36,839 bases of DNA from Muribaculaceae bacterium (GTDB taxonomy: Bacteria; Bacteroidota; Bacteroidia; Bacteroidales; Muribaculaceae): NCBI GenBank assembly GCA_023667015.1, contig JAMPAX010000001.1:377000-413838 (forward strand), given 5' to 3'. Each line of letters starts with the position of its first letter. Within the stretch, counting starts at the first letter, position 1. Under the pieces are notes generated by a model. It was not told the DNA's origin. It did no database searches and saw only the letters and a list, made by a program, of their open reading frames with translations. The position numbers were made by a program, and so were the translations under genes. Below are positions 24,284 to 32,266 of this stretch, piece after piece.

Positions 24284-26080
24284 TCACTCACCCTTTTCGT
24301 TTGCTTGCATTTTCTCTTTCAGAGCCTGCAGAGCGCCGAGGTCGCCGAGAGTAGTTTTCTCGATCTGAGGAGTCTGAACGGACTCTGCCTCCTTGTGGGC
24401 GTTGTTGCGCTTGGGAGCATTGCGGCGGGTTGCACCTTCGGGCTTGTTGGCATCCTCTGCAATACGGCTGTGGGAAAGGATAATGCGCTTAGTACCTTTG
24501 TTGAATTCAATTACTTTGAAATTCAGCTTCTCATCGAGCTTAGCTTGGGTGCCGTCTTCCTTAACGAGGTGTTTGGGAGTAGCGAAGCCCTCAACGCCGT
24601 AAGGCAGGGAGATGACAGCGCCCTTGTCCATAACTTCGATGATAGTACCCTCATGGATGGAGCCGACGGTGAATACCTTTTCGAATACATCCCAGGGGTT
24701 CTCCTCGAGCTGCTTGTGGCCCAGGGAGAGACGACGGTTGTCTTTATCGATTTCGAGAACCTGCACTTCGATGTCGTTGCCAACGGAAGTGAACTCTGAG
24801 GGGTGTTTGATTTTCTTAGTCCAGCTCAGGTCGGAGATATGGATGAGGCCGTCAACGCCCTCTTCAATCTCAACGAATACACCGAAGTTGGTGAAGTTGC
24901 GTACCTTGGCGGTATGTTTGGAGCCAATAGCATACTTCTCTTCGATATTCTCCCAGGGGTCTTTCTTAAGCTGCTTGATGCCCAGAGACATTTTGCGATC
25001 TTCGCGGTCGAGGGTAAGCACTACTGCCTCTACGTCGTCGCCAACTTTCAGGAAGTCCTGAGCGGAGCGGAGGTGCTGGCTCCAAGACATTTCGCTGACG
25101 TGTATCAGACCCTCTACGCCGGGCTGTACTTCTACGAAAGCACCGTAGTCTGTCATGACTACAACCTTGCCATGGATATGGTCGCCAACTTTGATGTTGG
25201 GGTCAAGGCTGTCCCAGGGATGGGGTTGAAGCTGCTTGAGACCCAGGGCAATACGCTTCTTCTCGTTGTCGAAGTCGATGATAGCCACCTTGATATCCTG
25301 GTCGAGCTCTACAACTTCGCGAGGATCGTTCACGCGGCCCCAGCTCAGGTCGGTAATGTGGATCAGACCGTCTACGCCACCGAGGTCAACGAATACGCCA
25401 TAAGGAGTGATATTCTTGACCTTTCCTTCGAGTACCTGACCTTTTTCCAGACGGGAGATGATTTCCTTCTTCTGGGCTTCGAGTTCAGCCTCGATAAGAG
25501 CTTTGTGGGAAACGACAACGTTTTTATATTCTTGGTTGATTTTTACAACCTTGAATTCCATAGTTTTGTCAACGAATACATCGTAGTCGCGGATGGGGCG
25601 AACATCGATCTGACTGCCGGGAAGGAAGGCTTCGATGCCGAAGATGTCGACAATCATGCCACCCTTGGTGCGGCTCTTAACGTAGCCTTTGATGATTTCG
25701 TTGTTCTCCAGAGCGGAGTTGACACGATCCCAAGAACGAGTCTGGCAAGCCTTCTTGTGGGAGAGACGGAGCTGGCCGTTCTTGTCTTCGAGTGTCTCAA
25801 CGAGAACTTCCACTTCGTCTCCCTCTTTGAGGTCGGGGTTGTAGCGGAATTCGCTGATGGGGATGATTGCATCAGACTTCATGCCGATGTCTACGCGTAC
25901 TTCGCGTTTTGTAATACCTTTTACGACACCGGTTACGATCTCGTTGTCTTTGGCAGTCTTAAGTGTCTCGTCGTAGGTCTTCATGACCTCTTCGCGATTC
26001 TTAGCACCGAGGTTGTCGCCTTTTTCAAAGGCATCCCAATCGAAATCTTCGATGGGTGTTTGAACTTTTAATTCAGACAT
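24284..26080 (-). CDS. rpsA: 30S ribosomal protein S1
   Basis: A 598-residue protein with six S1 (OB-fold) repeats, clearest in the third to fifth (GxVxxxTxxGxFVxxxxGVxGLIHxSxLSW at about 213-285, 298-370 and 385-457). The first two are the divergent ribosome-binding type, and a basic low-complexity C-terminus follows. S1 binds mRNA and ribosomes; in Bacteroidota, where Shine-Dalgarno sequences are little used, it is expected to matter for initiation. It has its own promoter and a leader of about 87 nt. Confidence 0.96.
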   Translation of the reverse strand: MSELKVQTPIEDFDWDAFEKGDNLGAKNREEVMKTYDETLKTAKDNEIVTGVVKGITKREVRVDIGMKSDAIIPISEFRYNPDLKEGDEVEVLVETLEDKNGQLRLSHKKACQTRSWDRVNSALENNEIIKGYVKSRTKGGMIVDIFGIEAFLPGSQIDVRPIRDYDVFVDKTMEFKVVKINQEYKNVVVSHKALIEAELEAQKKEIISRLEKGQVLEGKVKNITPYGVFVDLGGVDGLIHITDLSWGRVNDPREVVELDQDIKVAIIDFDNEKKRIALGLKQLQPHPWDSLDPNIKVGDHIHGKVVVMTDYGAFVEVQPGVEGLIHVSEMSWSQHLRSAQDFLKVGDDVEAVVLTLDREDRKMSLGIKQLKKDPWENIEEKYAIGSKHTAKVRNFTNFGVFVEIEEGVDGLIHISDLSWTKKIKHPSEFTSVGNDIEVQVLEIDKDNRRLSLGHKQLEENPWDVFEKVFTVGSIHEGTIIEVMDKGAVISLPYGVEGFATPKHLVKEDGTQAKLDEKLNFKVIEFNKGTKRIILSHSRIAEDANKPEGATRRNAPKRNNAHKEAESVQTPQIEKTTLGDLGALQALKEKMQANEKGE

Positions 26081-26130
26081 TAATTAATGGTTAATAAAGT
26101 TAATATTCTCTGTTTCAGGCATTAGGGCTG

Positions 26131-26149
26131 TTCATGACTTTGCCATGAA
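26131..26149 (-). promoter_or_regulatory. Hairpin in the rpsA leader
   Basis: TTCATG (26131-26136) and CATGAA (26144-26149) form a 6-bp stem with a 7-nt loop in the predicted 5' leader of rpsA. S1 autoregulates its own synthesis in other bacteria through leader structure, so this is a plausible but unproven control element. Confidence 0.35.
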
Positions 26150-26173
26150 TGCTTCCTTACTCCTTTAGCGGGG

Positions 26174-26205
26174 CAAAATTAATGAAAATTATTGAATTGA
26201 CCAAA
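26174..26205 (-). promoter_or_regulatory. Promoter of rpsA
   Basis: On the minus strand TTTG at 26205-26202 and TAATTTTG at 26181-26174 are 20 bp apart, a perfect consensus match. Transcription begins near 26167, about 87 nt before the rpsA ATG. Confidence 0.82.
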
Positions 26206-26209
26206 TAAT

Positions 26210-26248
26210 GAAGCTGTAAGTTTCGATTATTTTGAAACTTACAGCTTC
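26210..26248 (-). terminator. Perfect 15-bp hairpin after the DUF4954 gene
   Basis: GAAGCTGTAAGTTTC (26210-26224) pairs exactly with 26234-26248 around a 9-nt loop. It sits immediately upstream of the rpsA promoter and 55 bp after the DUF4954 stop, so it insulates the two units. The T-tract is better on the plus strand. Confidence 0.8.
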
Positions 26249-26303
26249 TTTTACTCAGGTTACGGATTTACCGAAACTTGAAGTTTATAGTTTGGAGGTT
26301 GGG

Positions 26304-28103
26304 TTACAGCTTTAGCATCTGCTGCTCGGCATCGAGCTCTTCGCGGTAGGAGGTGCGGTCTTCCTCTACTATAGCATCGAATTCTTCCGCTCCTCTCTTT
26401 ATCAGCTCCGGATGGGCAAACCATTCCGAGGGTATGGCGGCTGAGATCCATTCCCGCTCCAGCTCGTCATAGCGTTCAAAGGCGTTGGTGAATATTCTCT
26501 CTCTCTCTTCGATGCTTTCGGCCTTCAGTGCTTCTTCCATAATGCGTCGCGGCATCAGTTGGCCGGCCAGATCTACCCAGTCGGCAGCTGTGGTCTCGAG
26601 GTCCTCCTCTGCAATTTCCGGCAGTGGGGTGTCGATGAGCTTGCCATCAAGGTATTTGTATATGGCTAATGCATATAGCTTTTTAGCGCGCTCTAATGAT
26701 GCGCGGCTGATTTTCATTCCTTTGTAGCGAAGGTACAGGTCGTCATCGGCCTCGCGCTTGAGTAGTTGAGTGATGGTGGCCCGGGCTGTTAAAATACGAG
26801 CTATGGTTGAGGGGTTGAGGACCTCAAAGCATACGCGATCCAAGAGTGGCAGGCGGCGCTTCAGGCGGCGATCGCGTGTGGGCCATTTCTTTTCATCGCG
26901 TAGTAGTCCGCAGCTTCTGAGCATGACGGCCGGGACCACTACTGTAGCTCCGCGGGCATCTCCGAAGAGATAGGAGAAGGGAAACTCAGACGAGTCGGGA
27001 TGCGTCTTATGGTCCCCCATGAGTAGGGAGAAGGCCCCGATGCGTGCACCGAGCATCAGGTAGGAGTTGGAGGAGGTCTTCACTCCTCTCTCAAGTAATC
27101 CCCAATGGACCGGCCCGAGCTTATACATATGGTTGCTCTGATTCGTGGAGCTACCGGCATTCATAAATGATGTCTGACAGCCGATGAGTAGCGATCCTTT
27201 GTGCATGCTAACTGTATATGGGCCGGCAAAGACGGCACAAGCCTCGCCATTCTCAAATTGCGTGTTGGCAAAAATCAGTGAGTCGTGGGCTGTGAATCCT
27301 TTTTCTACGGTAGCTCCCTGTCCGATATAGCAATTGCGGATAATCGCACCGGAGTCTACGCGTCCATCTTCGATGATGAAGTTTTCGGCGTCTACTCGTG
27401 TGCCGACGTAAGCCAGGGCTCGTCCGGGTGCTGCATTGTTGATGATAGCTCCATTACGCAGGGCTGCAGCCCCCTCTACTCTTGTTTCGCGTCCGATGCT
27501 GACATTCTCCAGCGGACCGCAGTCGCGGACCACGGCTCCGGCACCAATTCCGGAGGGTAGTGGATGTCTGTCGAGATGCTCTTCGGTCTGAGGTATGAAT
27601 ACATCTTCATTAAGGTGGGGCATGCGTGCGGTCAGAGCTGCCGATTGTGAACTCATGCCGGCATAGATTGATACGGGGCGCGAGCCGGTCTCGTCGAGTA
27701 CGGCCACGCTGACTCCCTGTCCACACTGGGCCTCCGGTTCAATGCTGATGCGAGCTACGTTTTCTACCGTAGCCCCATCGCCAACGCAGACACCATGCAT
27801 CCCGCCACCGATGTTGCGTACGCGCACCTCAGCGCCAAACCGACACTCTTCAGCTATCAGATTCGCTATCATGCAGTCCCCTCTTCGGGAGGCTTTTAGG
27901 CTCTCAATCGTATTGGTGCCAATAAATTCAACGTTGCGAATAAGATTCAGGTCGACATCGCCAACCAAAATCTTCTCCCAGCATGAAGCTGAGCAACCCT
28001 GACGTTCGAGTTGCTGGACTTCCCACCATTTAAGGTGGCGGAGCTCAGCGGACTTATCTACGGTATTGTTGGGGGAGAAATTGCTATTATTGAGAGTTGT
28101 CAT
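26304..28103 (-). CDS. DUF4954 family left-handed beta-helix protein
   Basis: A 599-residue protein of the DUF4954 type found in Bacteroidota. The middle (about 60-380) contains hexapeptide-like repeats seen in left-handed beta helices (for example VENVARISIEPEAQCGQGV, IIRNCYIGQGATVEKG), as in sugar-nucleotide acyltransferases and uridylyltransferase-like proteins. The C-terminal third is helical and charged. No catalytic residues were recognised, so its reaction is unknown. Its start overlaps the hflX stop by 4 nt (ATGA), so it is coupled to hflX translation. Confidence 0.78.
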   Translation of the reverse strand: MTTLNNSNFSPNNTVDKSAELRHLKWWEVQQLERQGCSASCWEKILVGDVDLNLIRNVEFIGTNTIESLKASRRGDCMIANLIAEECRFGAEVRVRNIGGGMHGVCVGDGATVENVARISIEPEAQCGQGVSVAVLDETGSRPVSIYAGMSSQSAALTARMPHLNEDVFIPQTEEHLDRHPLPSGIGAGAVVRDCGPLENVSIGRETRVEGAAALRNGAIINNAAPGRALAYVGTRVDAENFIIEDGRVDSGAIIRNCYIGQGATVEKGFTAHDSLIFANTQFENGEACAVFAGPYTVSMHKGSLLIGCQTSFMNAGSSTNQSNHMYKLGPVHWGLLERGVKTSSNSYLMLGARIGAFSLLMGDHKTHPDSSEFPFSYLFGDARGATVVVPAVMLRSCGLLRDEKKWPTRDRRLKRRLPLLDRVCFEVLNPSTIARILTARATITQLLKREADDDLYLRYKGMKISRASLERAKKLYALAIYKYLDGKLIDTPLPEIAEEDLETTAADWVDLAGQLMPRRIMEEALKAESIEERERIFTNAFERYDELEREWISAAIPSEWFAHPELIKRGAEEFDAIVEEDRTSYREELDAEQQMLKL

Positions 28104-29338
28104 GATTCCGGGGTTTCCTCGCCGAGGGAGTCGTACTTCTGATAAAGAAAATCATTGTAGGGGAAGCGGGAAGTATGTACCTCCAACGCCTTCTCATAGA
28201 GCATGCTCTTAAGCCGGTCGATATTGATTTTCTCCTTAGCTGAGATAAAAACGCAGTTATTGTCCATCTTTGCCATCCAAGTCCGCTTGAAATCATCGAG
28301 GGAGAGATTCTCGCGGGTGGCGGGGGTAAGGTCGTCGGCATCCTTGGGAGTATATGTAAAGGCGTCGATTTTATTGAAGACAAGAATCATAGGCTTGTCG
28401 GCGGCGCCGCAGACTTCCTTGAGAGTACGGTTGACCACCTCTATTTGTTCCTCAAACTGCGGATGGCTTACATCGACAACATGCACAAGGATATCAGCCT
28501 CGCGAACTTCGTCGAGGGTGGACTTGAAAGAATCGACAAGATGAGTCGGCAACTTGCGGATGAACCCTACGGTGTCGGAAAGAAGAAAGGGCAGGTTTTC
28601 GATAGTCACCTTTCTGACGGTAGTGTCGAGGGTGGCGAAGAGTTTGTTTTCTGCAAAGACATCGCTCTTGGCAAGAAGGTTCATCAGAGTGGATTTTCCC
28701 ACATTAGTATATCCTACGAGGGCTACGCGCGTGAGGTTGGCGCGATTTTTCCGCTGGATGGTCTTTTGGCGGTCAATGTTGCGCAATTCCTGTTTCAGTC
28801 GTGAGATTTTGTCGAGGATGATACGTCGGTCGGTCTCAATCTGAGTCTCACCCGGACCGCGCATACCGATACCGCCGCGTTGACGTTCCAAGTGGGTCCA
28901 CATGCGGGTAAGTCTGGGGAGCAGGTATTGATACTGTGCGAGTTCTACCTGGGTGCGAGCCGTGGATGTTTGTGCGCGACGGGCAAAGATGTCGAGAATC
29001 AGAGAGGTTCGGTCGAGGATTTTGACCTTCAGCTCTTTTTCGATATTTGCCACCTGTTTCGGGCTGAGGTCATCATCGAAGATGACCATGCCGATGTCGT
29101 GGTCCTCAACATATTGACGAATCTCCTCGAGCTTACCCGTGCCCACGTACGTACGAGGGTTTGGATAGTCGAGTTTCTGCACGAAACGCATCTCGGGCTC
29201 AGCTCCGGCAGTGCGTGCCAGGAAGTCGAGCTCGTCGAGGTACTCGTTACACTTCTGCTCATTCTGCAGACGAGTAGCCAGCCCCACGAGGACAGTGCGC
29301 TCATTGGCCTCTTGATTGATTACGTGGTCTTCAATCAT
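28100..29338 (-). CDS. hflX: GTPase HflX
   Basis: A 412-residue ribosome-associated GTPase that splits stalled or stressed 70S ribosomes. The N-terminal HflX domain includes the glycine-rich GIGMRGPGETQIETDRR (156-172). The G domain shows G1 GYTNVGKST (209-217), G3 DTVG (255-258) and G4 NKID (322-325). The length is usual. It overlaps both neighbours by 4 nt, so the three genes are translated as a coupled unit. Confidence 0.95.
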   Translation of the reverse strand: MIEDHVINQEANERTVLVGLATRLQNEQKCNEYLDELDFLARTAGAEPEMRFVQKLDYPNPRTYVGTGKLEEIRQYVEDHDIGMVIFDDDLSPKQVANIEKELKVKILDRTSLILDIFARRAQTSTARTQVELAQYQYLLPRLTRMWTHLERQRGGIGMRGPGETQIETDRRIILDKISRLKQELRNIDRQKTIQRKNRANLTRVALVGYTNVGKSTLMNLLAKSDVFAENKLFATLDTTVRKVTIENLPFLLSDTVGFIRKLPTHLVDSFKSTLDEVREADILVHVVDVSHPQFEEQIEVVNRTLKEVCGAADKPMILVFNKIDAFTYTPKDADDLTPATRENLSLDDFKRTWMAKMDNNCVFISAKEKINIDRLKSMLYEKALEVHTSRFPYNDFLYQKYDSLGEETPES

Positions 29339-29937
29339 TTAGCTTTAACCTTGTTGTAGCGGGCATTAAGACCCTCAATAACCTCGGCAGTGATGTCCAG
29401 TCTGGGATCGATGTATACTGTAGCACCCTTATAGAAGATAGCATCGTAGCCGTGGGTGCGGTTGTAGTCTTGGATGAAGCTCTCGATAGAATCATTGAGA
29501 ATCTTCTGATTGGCCATAAGAGCCTTCTCTATAGCCTCTTGCTTCTTTGCCACACTCTGTTCGGCAGCAGACCCCATCTGCTGGAGCTTGTTCTGGTCGG
29601 CCTTATATGTAGCTTCAGTATACGCATTGGTCTGCATCTTATTCTGCATCGAGCTCTGGAAATTGCGCATCTGAGTCTCGTGGCGATTCATCTCAGACTG
29701 CAGGTCATTTTGCATACTTAGCATCTGCTCCTCGAAATCCTTGGAAAGGTTGTATTTAGCGAGTACAGAGTCTGAGTCGATATATCGGTAGTTAGGAAGG
29801 GCTCCGGCTTTAGTGTTGGCAGTAGCAGCCTTCCGGGCGGGAGCCTTGGTATCCTTGTCGTTATTACATCCGACGGTAGCCGTCAGAGCGAGTGTCATCA
29901 GGGTAAACCCTAATACTGTCTTGATATTTCTCATCAT
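29335..29937 (-). CDS. OmpH/Skp-family periplasmic protein
   Basis: A 200-residue protein with a signal peptide and a possible lipobox TVGC (Cys24). It then has an OmpH pattern: YRYIDSDSVLAKYNLSKDFEEQ, a long coiled coil (about 70-160) and a C-terminal DAIFYKGATVYIDPRLDITAEVIEGLNARY segment. Skp/OmpH proteins act as periplasmic chaperones for outer-membrane proteins. It is first in the coupled set with hflX and DUF4954, and a -7 element lies 20 bp before its ATG. Confidence 0.85.
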   Translation of the reverse strand: MMRNIKTVLGFTLMTLALTATVGCNNDKDTKAPARKAATANTKAGALPNYRYIDSDSVLAKYNLSKDFEEQMLSMQNDLQSEMNRHETQMRNFQSSMQNKMQTNAYTEATYKADQNKLQQMGSAAEQSVAKKQEAIEKALMANQKILNDSIESFIQDYNRTHGYDAIFYKGATVYIDPRLDITAEVIEGLNARYNKVKAK

Positions 29938-29956
29938 TATTTAGAAAATTTTGGGA

Positions 29957-29964
29957 CAAATTTA
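29957..29964 (-). promoter_or_regulatory. -7 element of the OmpH-hflX-DUF4954 operon
   Basis: TAAATTTG read on the minus strand, 20 bp before the ATG at 29937. The -33 region lacks TTTG. It lies back to back with the pepD promoter, which starts at 29983. Confidence 0.6.
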
Positions 29965-29982
29965 CAAATAAAATCAATACTA

Positions 29983-30014
29983 TTTGTGAAGATAACAAAA
30001 AAATCATATCTTTG
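29983..30014 (+). promoter_or_regulatory. Promoter of the pepD-muramidase operon
   Basis: TTTG at 29983-29986 and TATCTTTG at 30007-30014 are separated by 20 bp, a perfect consensus match. The transcript starts near 30021, about 90 nt before the ATG at 30111. Confidence 0.82.
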
Positions 30015-30110
30015 TGTCTTGAACTGCGTGAAGAATTTCGCAACATCGGGGTTCAGAATGCAGAAAGATAGGAATAATCAAATCTAATAACCATATAAGT
30101 CACAATCACA

Positions 30111-31568
30111 ATGGAAGTGAAAGATCTTAAGCCGGCACTGGTCTGGCAATGCTTCGACGAAATTACTAAGGTGCCCCGCCCCTCATGCCATGAGGAGCAA
30201 ATTCGTGCCTACCTTCTCGAATTTGCAAAGAAACATAACATCGAGGCTCGTACCGACAAAGTAGGCAACGTCGTAATGACCAAGCCTGCGACCAAAGGCC
30301 ACGAAGATGCCCCGGTAGTAGTACTCCAGGCCCATATGGACATGGTAGCTGAAAAGAATAGCGATATCGACCATGACTTCCTCAGAGATCCTATCAAGAC
30401 ATATATCGACGGAGACTGGGTAAAAGCCCGCGGTACAACACTTGGCGCCGACAACGGTATCGGTATGGCAGCAGCTATGGCCGTCATGATCGACGATACC
30501 CTTGAGCATGGTCCCGTAGAAGCTCTCTTCACTATCAATGAAGAGATAGGTCTTGAGGGCGCTCAGAATCTCGGCAAGGATATGATCACCGGCACAATCC
30601 TCATCAATCTCGACTCAGAAGATGATGGCGAAATCTTCGTAGGATGTGCAGGCGGTATCGATACGACTGCTATCTTCTCCTACAATCGCTCTCTGTCGCC
30701 CGATAATTTCTACTATTTCCGCGTAAGCATCAACGGACTGCTTGGTGGCCACTCCGGCGGCGATATCCACTTGGGACGTGCCAATGCCAACAAGCTTCTG
30801 GCTCGTTTCATATGGAACTGCTCCCAGAAGTGGGATGTGGAAATAGCATGCTTCGACGGCGGTAATCTTCGCAATGCCATACCTCGTGAGGCATGGGCTA
30901 TCTTCGGCGTTCACTCCGACCATAAGAAGGAGGTAGAAATCTACATGAAACGCTATGCTGAGGAGATCAAGAAAGAATATGAAGGTATTGAGCCTTCAAT
31001 GAACCTTGTTATAGAGAAAGCTGAGCGTCCGGAATACTGCATCGACTCCAAGACATCTTTGGCACTGGCTCGTGCACTCTATAGCGCACCCCACGGAGTA
31101 TTTTCAATGAGCCGCGATATCGAGGGCCTCGTGGAGACATCCACCAACCTCGCGGCAGTAAAGATGATTGAAGGCAATAAAATAAAGGTGACTACTTCTC
31201 AGCGTTCCTCCGTAGAAAGCCGCAAGGTAGACGTAGCCTCTCAGGTAGAGGCCCACTTCCAGCTTGCCGGAGCTGAGGTCTCCCACTCCGACGGTTATCC
31301 CGGCTGGGCTCCCAACATGCAGTCTACAATCATGCGCCTCTCCGCTGAGGCTTATGAGGAGCTCTTCGGCGTTAAGCCCGCTATTAAGGCTATCCATGCC
31401 GGACTTGAGTGCGGTCTCTTCCTGTCGAAATATCCCAACCTTGACATGGTAAGCTTCGGACCTACCATGACAGGCGTCCACTCCCCCGACGAACAGCTCA
31501 ACATCCCGACGGTCGACAAATTCTGGAAACACCTCTGCAAGGTGCTCGAAAAAGTCGCCAAGTTATGA
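30111..31568 (+). CDS. pepD: Aminoacyl-histidine dipeptidase PepD (paralogue 1)
   Basis: A 485-residue M20 metallopeptidase that hydrolyses Xaa-His and other dipeptides. Metal and catalytic residues are all present: His75 and Asp77 in AHMDMV, Asp114 in GADNGIG, the catalytic Glu144 and ligand Glu145 in NEEIGLEGA, Asp168 in NLDSEDDG, and a late His in AIHAGLECGLF. The insert domain typical of PepD/PepV dimers follows the first half. Its stop overlaps the muramidase ATG (ATGA at 31565-31568), which indicates coupled translation. It is a close paralogue of the gene at 32263. Confidence 0.93.
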   Translation: MEVKDLKPALVWQCFDEITKVPRPSCHEEQIRAYLLEFAKKHNIEARTDKVGNVVMTKPATKGHEDAPVVVLQAHMDMVAEKNSDIDHDFLRDPIKTYIDGDWVKARGTTLGADNGIGMAAAMAVMIDDTLEHGPVEALFTINEEIGLEGAQNLGKDMITGTILINLDSEDDGEIFVGCAGGIDTTAIFSYNRSLSPDNFYYFRVSINGLLGGHSGGDIHLGRANANKLLARFIWNCSQKWDVEIACFDGGNLRNAIPREAWAIFGVHSDHKKEVEIYMKRYAEEIKKEYEGIEPSMNLVIEKAERPEYCIDSKTSLALARALYSAPHGVFSMSRDIEGLVETSTNLAAVKMIEGNKIKVTTSQRSSVESRKVDVASQVEAHFQLAGAEVSHSDGYPGWAPNMQSTIMRLSAEAYEELFGVKPAIKAIHAGLECGLFLSKYPNLDMVSFGPTMTGVHSPDEQLNIPTVDKFWKHLCKVLEKVAKL

Positions 31569-32266
31569 TATTGCGTTCCCTGGCCACGGCGGTGGTGATG
31601 GCTATGGTCCTTACCGCCGCCGCAGGTTGCGGTGCCACCGAAAACAAGAGGGCCAACAGGCCTGTTCGTGTGGACTCCATACCCGACGCAGACCGTGACC
31701 AGAGATACCTTCATCTGACGGATGAAGACTTCCGCATCGTAGCCGAGGAGTTAGGCGTAGAGATAGCCGCAATCAAGGCTGTAGTGGAAATAGAAGCCGG
31801 AAAGGCAATGAAGGGATTCTGGGCTCCCGGAGTTCCCGTAATAAATTTCGACCGGTCAATGTATTCTCGCTACGGCTCCAAAGGAGCCTCCGGAGGACGC
31901 CGCGATACTGTTCCCGCAGGACTCAGCGGATATGCCCTCCGCGAATGGACACAGCTTATCAATGCCCGACGCAGCAATGTAGATGGTGCCAATATGGGTG
32001 CCTTCTGGGGAATGTTCCAGATCGGAGGTTTCAATTATAAACTCTGCGGATGCGAGTCTGTAGAGGAATTTGTCCGACTAATGTCGTACTCAGAACTCGA
32101 GCAGCTCGAACTTTTCGCCGCTTTCATCGTTAATACGGGTATGCTGGAAGACTTGAAAAATAAAAACTGGGCAGGCTTCGCCAGAAAATACAATGGCGCC
32201 AGCTATGCCCGCCGTGGCTACCATACAAAAATGGCCGCCGCATACAAAAAATATAGCAATCAATGA
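31565..32266 (+). CDS. N-acetylmuramidase-family lipoprotein (DUF3380)
   Basis: A 233-residue exported protein. The signal region ends at a possible lipobox AAGC (Cys22). The catalytic family is the DUF3380/N-acetylmuramidase type, with AIKAVVEIEAGKAMKGFWAPGVPVINFDRSMYSRYG (read in pieces, residues about 69-104), in which Glu75 or Glu77 is the likely acid. The GAFWGMFQIGGFNY motif follows. It would cleave the glycan strands of peptidoglycan. It is sandwiched between two pepD genes with 4-nt overlaps at both ends. That suggests the three products are needed together, for example in breaking down wall material. Confidence 0.85.
   Translation: MILRSLATAVVMAMVLTAAAGCGATENKRANRPVRVDSIPDADRDQRYLHLTDEDFRIVAEELGVEIAAIKAVVEIEAGKAMKGFWAPGVPVINFDRSMYSRYGSKGASGGRRDTVPAGLSGYALREWTQLINARRSNVDGANMGAFWGMFQIGGFNYKLCGCESVEEFVRLMSYSELEQLELFAAFIVNTGMLEDLKNKNWAGFARKYNGASYARRGYHTKMAAAYKKYSNQ

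Noticed and set aside
24803..26071. 422-codon plus-strand ORF antisense to rpsA
   Set aside because: It mirrors rpsA codon for codon; the minus-strand product is a clear S1 with six repeats. Long open antisense frames follow from codon composition.
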